Of a stretch of 10,339 nt of DNA, positions 7,186 to 10,339 are shown in pieces. Source of the DNA: Rickettsiaceae bacterium (GTDB taxonomy: Bacteria; Pseudomonadota; Alphaproteobacteria; Rickettsiales; Rickettsiaceae). The stretch covers positions 1 through 10,339 of the forward strand of contig JAIOYD010000029.1 in NCBI GenBank assembly GCA_021741285.1, read 5' to 3'. Under the pieces are notes generated by a model. The model saw only the letters and a list, made by a program, of their open reading frames with translations, had not been told where the DNA came from and did not search any database. The translations under genes were made by a program, and so were the position numbers. Numbering within the stretch: the first letter of the stretch is position 1; every line of letters starts with the position of its first letter.

Positions 7186-7632
7186 ATGAGGACAGAGATA
7201 GTGAAAATTCTTGTCGCGCAGGGAATGAATATTTGGGATATAAGTGCAAAGCTTGCAAATATTAGAGGTATTGGTTTACCAATGGAAGCGTTAAAGCTAC
7301 TTTTTGCAGCTACTAAGGTGATAGATAAAATATCTAAGAATGAACCTTTGAGTGAAAATGATTCAGTAGATAAACTTACTGATTCTGATTATGAGATCTG
7401 CCTTGGTAGATTTAAGAATAATATGAAGGCTAGTGGAATAACAAACTTTGAGGTAAGTAAGTTTGATTCATATGCTACACATTTACCTAAGAAGTTACTT
7501 ACTTTGTTTAAGTCTAATATTGAATCAAATACTTTCGTTAATGAAAACTGTTCCGGCGCTGAGCATGACCAACAACTAGAAGAAGTTAGGTTGCAAGGCG
7601 ACAATTCAGTACATTTAAATGAAGTTGAGTAG
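7186..7632 (+). CDS. C-terminal fragment of the broken ankyrin-repeat gene
   Basis: This frame of 148 codons continues the frame of the N-terminal fragment and is really open from 7141. The residues before the ATG (HAIEVINVCDSKSE) look like protein, and no ribosome site stands before the ATG, so a separate start is doubtful. The first part, MRTEIVKILVAQGMNIWDIS, looks like the second helix and turn of an ankyrin repeat. The part after about residue 45 is charged, with a region rich in Ser, Asn, Asp and Glu toward the end, and I recognise no domain in it. It could be translated as a separate small protein, but a remnant is more likely. Confidence 0.5.
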   Translation: MRTEIVKILVAQGMNIWDISAKLANIRGIGLPMEALKLLFAATKVIDKISKNEPLSENDSVDKLTDSDYEICLGRFKNNMKASGITNFEVSKFDSYATHLPKKLLTLFKSNIESNTFVNENCSGAEHDQQLEEVRLQGDNSVHLNEVE

Positions 7633-7749
7633 GTTTCGAAAGAGAGTCTATTAAAAGCTATAAAATCAAGTTAGCAAGAAGGTAGTTATTATATGCTTGA
7701 TAAAATGTAAAATCATGTATTAGTAAATGGTAATTTATGTTAAGGGGAT

Positions 7750-7779
7750 AAAAAAGGTGAGCATTCGCTCACCTTTTTT
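7750..7779 (+). terminator. Intrinsic terminator after the ankyrin gene
   Basis: A perfect 13-bp stem has the core GGTGAGC (7756-7762) and GCTCACC (7767-7773), a 4-base loop ATTC, and flanking A6 and T6 runs that extend the stem. On the plus strand the T-run completes a classical intrinsic terminator. Because the A-run mirrors it, the structure could also work for the minus strand. It ends transcription from the ankyrin region and separates ctaE from upstream genes. Confidence 0.88.
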
Positions 7780-7836
7780 ATTATATTAAATCAGCTTAAT
7801 ACTTAGGTGCAAATAGTTTTATCTAGGTTCTGTGAA

Positions 7837-7860
7837 CAAAATTAGCTGAAGCTAATTTTG
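7837..7860. repeat. Perfect 10-bp inverted repeat upstream of ctaE
   Basis: CAAAATTAGC (7837-7846) and GCTAATTTTG (7851-7860) form a perfect stem around a TGAA loop. Five bases later comes ATTTTTT, so it might act as a second, weaker terminator. It could equally be a small mobile palindromic element or a protein-binding site. The sequence alone does not distinguish these. Confidence 0.6.
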
Positions 7861-7876
7861 AAGGATTTTTTAGCGA

Positions 7877-7903
7877 ATTTTTGAATATATTTCTTTCAAA
7901 AAT
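7877..7903. repeat. AT-rich 9-bp inverted repeat upstream of ctaE
   Basis: ATTTTTGAA (7877-7885) and TTCAAAAAT (7895-7903) pair around a 9-base loop. The right arm overlaps the expected -35 position for the TATAAT box at 7917. The repeat could be an operator, but such pairings arise easily in AT-rich DNA. Confidence 0.35.
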
Positions 7904-7922
7904 GCTTATTATTGCTTATAAT
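7894..7922 (+). promoter_or_regulatory. Probable ctaE promoter
   Basis: A perfect -10 hexamer TATAAT lies at 7917-7922, about 35 bases before the ctaE ATG. Seventeen bases upstream is only a weak -35-like TTTCAA (7894-7899), so the promoter is recognised mainly by the -10. Being downstream of a strong terminator, ctaE needs its own promoter, which supports the call. Confidence 0.5.
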
Positions 7923-7957
7923 TCAAGTTAGAATTAATCTTAAAGACACTAAAAAAA

Positions 7958-8776
7958 ATGGCATCAAATCAAGAACATCCTTTTCACTTAGTTGCACTGA
8001 GTCACTGGCCTATTGCTACTGCATTCTCATTGTTTGCTCTTACTCTAGGCATGGTAATGTTTATGCATGAGCACACTGGGGGTAAATTTGTTTTGGGACT
8101 TGGCTTGGTTTCAGTAATTTACTGTGCCTGGAACTGGTGGTCCGATGTAATCGAAGAAGGCAGATCAGGCAAATACCATACTGAGCGTGTTAGAACTGGC
8201 TTAAGAATTGGTATGTCATTGTTTATTATGTCAGAAATAATGTTCTTCTTTGCCTTTTTCTTTTCATTCTTTTCTGTAAGCTTATTTCCAGCGGGAATAC
8301 TTGAAGGCCCTTGGGTAGTAGCACAAGGTGTATGGCCTCCAGAAGGAATTAAAACTTTTGACCCTTGGGACATCCCTTTTATTAATACTTTAATCCTGTT
8401 ATTGTCCGGTACCACGGTTACTTGGGCTCATCATGCAGTACTTCATAACGATAAAAAAAACTCCGTTACCGCACTAGGGATAACAGTTCTCTTAGGCATT
8501 AGCTTTACAATGCTTCAAGCTTACGAATATCACCATGCAGCATTTAAGCTAACCGATGGTGTTTATGCAGCCAATTTCTATTTAGCAACGGGCTTTCATG
8601 GCTTGCATGTTATGCTAGGGACAGTATTCCTAGCTGTGTGTTATTTCAGAGCTAAGAAAGGACATTTTCTACAGGGGAATGGTCATCTTGGCTTTGAATT
8701 TGCGGCTTGGTATTGGCATTTTGTTGATGTTGTTTGGCTCTTCCTATTCACGTTTGTTTATGTTTTAGGCCGATAG
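7958..8776 (+). CDS. ctaE: Cytochrome c oxidase subunit III
   Basis: This is subunit III (also called CoxC) of aa3-type cytochrome c oxidase, the terminal oxidase of aerobic respiration in the inner membrane. It stabilises the catalytic subunits and helps keep the proton-uptake path active. The 272-residue protein has seven membrane segments (about 18-36, 42-60, 83-105, 141-162, 168-188, 205-228 and 248-269). Conserved features include HPFHLVxxSxWPI near the start, Glu93 in MSEIMFFFAFF, WPPEGI (126-131), TWAHHAVLH (155-163), YEYxxAxF, DGVYAxxFYxATGFHGLHVxxGT (about 200-222) and WYWHFVDVVWLFLF (251-264). The protein is complete. The ATG follows an A-run, without a clear Shine-Dalgarno site. 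The assembly factor ctaG lies about 1.6 kb upstream, on the other side of the ankyrin interval. Genes for subunits I and II are not in the window. Confidence 0.98.
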   Translation: MASNQEHPFHLVALSHWPIATAFSLFALTLGMVMFMHEHTGGKFVLGLGLVSVIYCAWNWWSDVIEEGRSGKYHTERVRTGLRIGMSLFIMSEIMFFFAFFFSFFSVSLFPAGILEGPWVVAQGVWPPEGIKTFDPWDIPFINTLILLLSGTTVTWAHHAVLHNDKKNSVTALGITVLLGISFTMLQAYEYHHAAFKLTDGVYAANFYLATGFHGLHVMLGTVFLAVCYFRAKKGHFLQGNGHLGFEFAAWYWHFVDVVWLFLFTFVYVLGR

Positions 8777-8832
8777 AATAACACTGAGTATCAACCACTT
8801 GAGCATGAATTATTTACCTAGACCACTTTGAC

Positions 8833-8860
8833 TTCCTAGCTCAGGAAATGGCATTTTTTT
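8833..8860 (+). terminator. Possible weak terminator after ctaE
   Basis: TTCCT (8833-8837) and AGGAA (8843-8847) form a short 5-bp stem with a 5-base loop, followed after a few bases by a run of seven T (8854-8860). The stem is weak and the T-run is separated from it by six bases. It lies in the convergent spacer between ctaE and the minus-strand gene, where a terminator is expected. The spacer 8777-8898 holds no gene. Confidence 0.35.
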
Positions 8861-8898
8861 ATCATTGTAAGGGTTAGCTAATATCAAAATTTTAGGTT

Positions 8899-9582
8899 CT
8901 AATTGCTTAGTTTCGTCACCGGACATGGATGAATAACAGCGGTAAACTCTACCTTACGCATAAAATAATGTCCCAGGTAACAAAATGGCGTATCTAATAA
9001 GGCAACCAGTATTTTAAACGCTAAGCTGCCATATATGACTATAAAAAACTGACCTACTGGAATAATAGAAAAAATCGATAAGATAGAAACGACTGTAATG
9101 GTATCCACAAATTGACCCACTATGGTGCTTACATTATTCCTTATCCACAAATGCTTACCATTAGTCAAAGTTTTTATGTGCGAAAAAATGTGTATATCAA
9201 TAAGTTGTCCTATATAATTAGCAATAATAGAAGCAAAAGATGCCACTCCATACGCGTTAAATACTTGATGAAAAGTATTATCGTCTACTACCGACCAATC
9301 TGTTGCAGGCAATAAGTCTGCAATCGTGATTAAGCAAAGTACAACAAGGCTACAAATCACCCCTGTTCTTATCATTAGCTCAGCATTTTTCTTACCATAA
9401 AATTCTGTTACAAGATCTGATATTAAAAACGTAATGGGATATAAAAAGACACCAACAGAAATTTCAAAGCTTTGAGAGAATAGATCTAGAATAATAAATT
9501 TCTGAAATATCAGGTTTCCAGTTACAATTATGGTACAGAAAATGCTACACAATATCACATATAATTTTATCGAAGTAGACAT
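8899..9582 (-). CDS. yhhQ: Queuosine precursor transporter (YhhQ family)
   Basis: YhhQ-family (VUT, DUF165) proteins import the 7-deazaguanine precursors of queuosine, preQ0 or preQ1, for modification of the tRNA wobble base. The protein is polytopic with about six hydrophobic segments. Family motifs are clear: LYPITFLISDLVTEFYGKK (about 48-66) and ANYIGQLIDIHIFSHIK, followed by LWIRNNVSTIVGQFVDT in the second half. I chose the ATG at 9582 (227 residues). The frame can be extended three codons to a TTG at 9591, but an AGG lies about 10 bases before the ATG and would touch the TTG. The gene starts 11 bases after the stop of the ABC-F gene upstream on the same strand, so the two are probably co-transcribed. 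It suggests salvage of queuosine precursor from the host or surroundings. The substrate is inferred from the family. Confidence 0.9.
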   Translation of the reverse strand: MSTSIKLYVILCSIFCTIIVTGNLIFQKFIILDLFSQSFEISVGVFLYPITFLISDLVTEFYGKKNAELMIRTGVICSLVVLCLITIADLLPATDWSVVDDNTFHQVFNAYGVASFASIIANYIGQLIDIHIFSHIKTLTNGKHLWIRNNVSTIVGQFVDTITVVSILSIFSIIPVGQFFIVIYGSLAFKILVALLDTPFCYLGHYFMRKVEFTAVIHPCPVTKLSN

Positions 9583-9593
9583 AATAAACAAAC

Positions 9594-10339
9594 CTATTTT
9601 TCCAATTTGTCTTTTATAGCTTCGACCTCAAGCCACTCTGTTATCTTGTGATCTAGCGTTTCTTTAGCTTTTAACAAGCTCGTTGTAAGCTTATTAAATT
9701 TATCATTATTCAACACATACAAGTCCTTTTCAAATAATTTAGACTCAATATCTATTATGTTTTTTTCTAACTGCTCGATTTCGATTGGTAATGATTCAAG
9801 CAATCTTACATATTTATAACTTAATTTCTGAGGTTTTACTGCATCTTCTGAAATATTTTTAATAGTTTTTTTCTTTACACTTTTTTCTACCTTTATATCC
9901 TTTTTATGATAAGTTAAATAATCAGTGTACCCACCATAAAGATCAATAATTTCTTCACCGGTAAAGACTAATGTTCTTGTGACTAAGCGTTCTAGAAAAT
10001 CTCTATCATGACTAACTATGATTAGGGTACCTGTATAATCTGCCAAAATCTCAAGTAACATTTCTAGCGAGTCCATATCCAAATCATTTGTTGGCTCATC
10101 AAGGATCAAAAAATTTCCTGGATTTATTAAAGCTTTTGCGAGAAGCAACCTATTAGCTTCTCCGCCTGAAAGAGTAGATACTTTGTCTCCAAGGATCTTA
10201 GGGTCAAACATAAACTTCTTTAGATAACCAGCGACGTGCATAGCTTGATCCTTAAGAAAAACTTGGTCTCCCCCAGTTGGGCATAATGTCTGTTTCAAAC
10301 TGTGTGTTGGATTAAGTTCTGACCTATATTGATCAAAAT
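9594..10339 (-). CDS. uup: ABC-F family ATPase, Uup-like, N-terminal part outside window
   Basis: This is the C-terminal half of an ABC-F protein, a soluble tandem-ATPase family that acts on ribosomes rather than in membrane transport. Uup has been linked to ribosome function and to limiting imprecise excision of transposons. The frame is open to the window edge. A TTG at 10298 is not the start, because coding sequence (FDQYRSELNPTHSL) precedes it. The second ATPase domain shows the signature LSGGEANR, Walker B with the EPTNDLD motif, and SHDRDFLE. The C-terminal extension after about 9890 is Lys/Glu-rich and has the heptad character of a coiled coil, as in the DNA-binding tail of Uup. The LNP..SL..TL...GGDQVFL linker and this tail favour Uup over EttA or YheS. 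The stop TAG at 9594 lies 11 bases before yhhQ and overlaps that gene's ribosome site. Confidence 0.88.
   Translation of the reverse strand, partial: FDQYRSELNPTHSLKQTLCPTGGDQVFLKDQAMHVAGYLKKFMFDPKILGDKVSTLSGGEANRLLLAKALINPGNFLILDEPTNDLDMDSLEMLLEILADYTGTLIIVSHDRDFLERLVTRTLVFTGEEIIDLYGGYTDYLTYHKKDIKVEKSVKKKTIKNISEDAVKPQKLSYKYVRLLESLPIEIEQLEKNIIDIESKLFEKDLYVLNNDKFNKLTTSLLKAKETLDHKITEWLEVEAIKDKLEK

Larger units (their letters stand above)
6607..7632 (+). pseudogene. Ankyrin-repeat protein gene broken by two compensating frameshifts
   Basis: The two open reading frames at 6607-7113 and 7186-7632 are in the same frame and look like halves of one gene of about 341 codons. Between them the original frame is closed by stops at 7111 and 7138. 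The +1-shifted frame from about 7100 reads plausible protein (DPYDNWKKSQLLYKAT) and stops at 7151. The original frame then resumes sensibly from about 7147 (AIEVINVCDSKSEM). One inserted base near 7098-7099 and one lost base near 7146 would restore a continuous frame with no net length change. Sequencing error is an alternative, although neither site is in a long homopolymer. The function of the intact protein is unknown. Ankyrin proteins of host-associated Rickettsiales are often considered candidate effectors, but no secretion signal was identified here. Confidence 0.65.
7633..7957. other. 325-base non-coding interval before ctaE
   Basis: No gene is visible here on either strand. From left to right the interval holds about 117 bases of AT-rich sequence after the ankyrin stop, a strong terminator hairpin (7750-7779), a 10-bp hairpin (7837-7860), a 9-bp AT hairpin (7877-7903), and a -10 box (7917-7922) for ctaE. 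The 3' region of the ankyrin transcript would be unusually long, or this stretch may be the remains of more decayed coding sequence. No tRNA or known RNA fold was recognised. Confidence 0.6.

Noticed and set aside
7919..7936. TAATTC/GAATTA inverted repeat around the ctaE transcript start as an operator
   Set aside because: It is only 6 bp, A/T-rich, and overlaps a -10 box that itself explains part of the sequence.
8119..8415. Minus-strand open frame of 98 codons inside ctaE
   Set aside because: It is antisense to highly conserved cytochrome oxidase sequence and shows no domain or ribosome site.
1..10339. CRISPR array, insertion sequence or toxin-antitoxin pair
   Set aside because: There are no regularly spaced repeats, no transposase or terminal inverted repeats, and no paired small genes with such motifs.

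Overview
This AT-rich window looks like a piece of the chromosome of an obligately host-associated alphaproteobacterium. Rickettsiales (Rickettsiaceae or a close relative) is the best guess. The reasons are the strong A/T bias, compact genes with one-domain versions of some proteins, an aa3-type cytochrome oxidase subunit III with its Cox11/CtaG assembly factor, a degraded ankyrin-repeat gene, and a queuosine-precursor transporter. The assignment is inferred from gene content; no marker gene in the window fixes the genus.

Positions 1-6383 hold a very tight run of ten plus-strand genes, with gaps of 19 bases or less and two overlaps. They are the end of an EnvZ-like sensor kinase, uppS (lipid carrier for the wall), cdsA (CDP-diacylglycerol for phospholipids), a small FtsB/DivIC-like division protein, rnd (RNase D), kdsD (arabinose-5-phosphate isomerase for Kdo), lptC, lptA and lptB (LPS transport to the outer membrane) and ctaG (copper delivery to cytochrome oxidase). 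Apart from rnd and ctaG the theme is envelope construction: kdsD supplies the Kdo branch of LPS and LptB/LptC/LptA carry finished LPS across the envelope. No terminator was seen inside the run, so it is probably one or a few overlapping transcripts.

Positions 6384-7957 form an accessory interval between ctaG and the cytochrome oxidase subunit III gene. It contains an 18-bp tandem repeat and a broken ankyrin-repeat gene. The two open halves lie in the same frame, and a piece of plausible protein bridges them in another frame, as expected from two compensating indels. A strong intrinsic terminator and two further hairpins follow, just before a good -10 box for ctaE.

Positions 7958-8776 encode ctaE (coxC), the seven-helix subunit III of cytochrome c oxidase. 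After a short convergent spacer, two minus-strand genes fill 8899-10339: a YhhQ-family queuosine-precursor transporter, and upstream of it the C-terminal part of an ABC-F ATPase of the Uup type, cut by the window edge.

Most of the window is conserved housekeeping sequence. I found no convincing undescribed system. The parts most worth a second look are the broken ankyrin gene, its position between two cytochrome oxidase genes, and the small repeats and hairpins flanking it.
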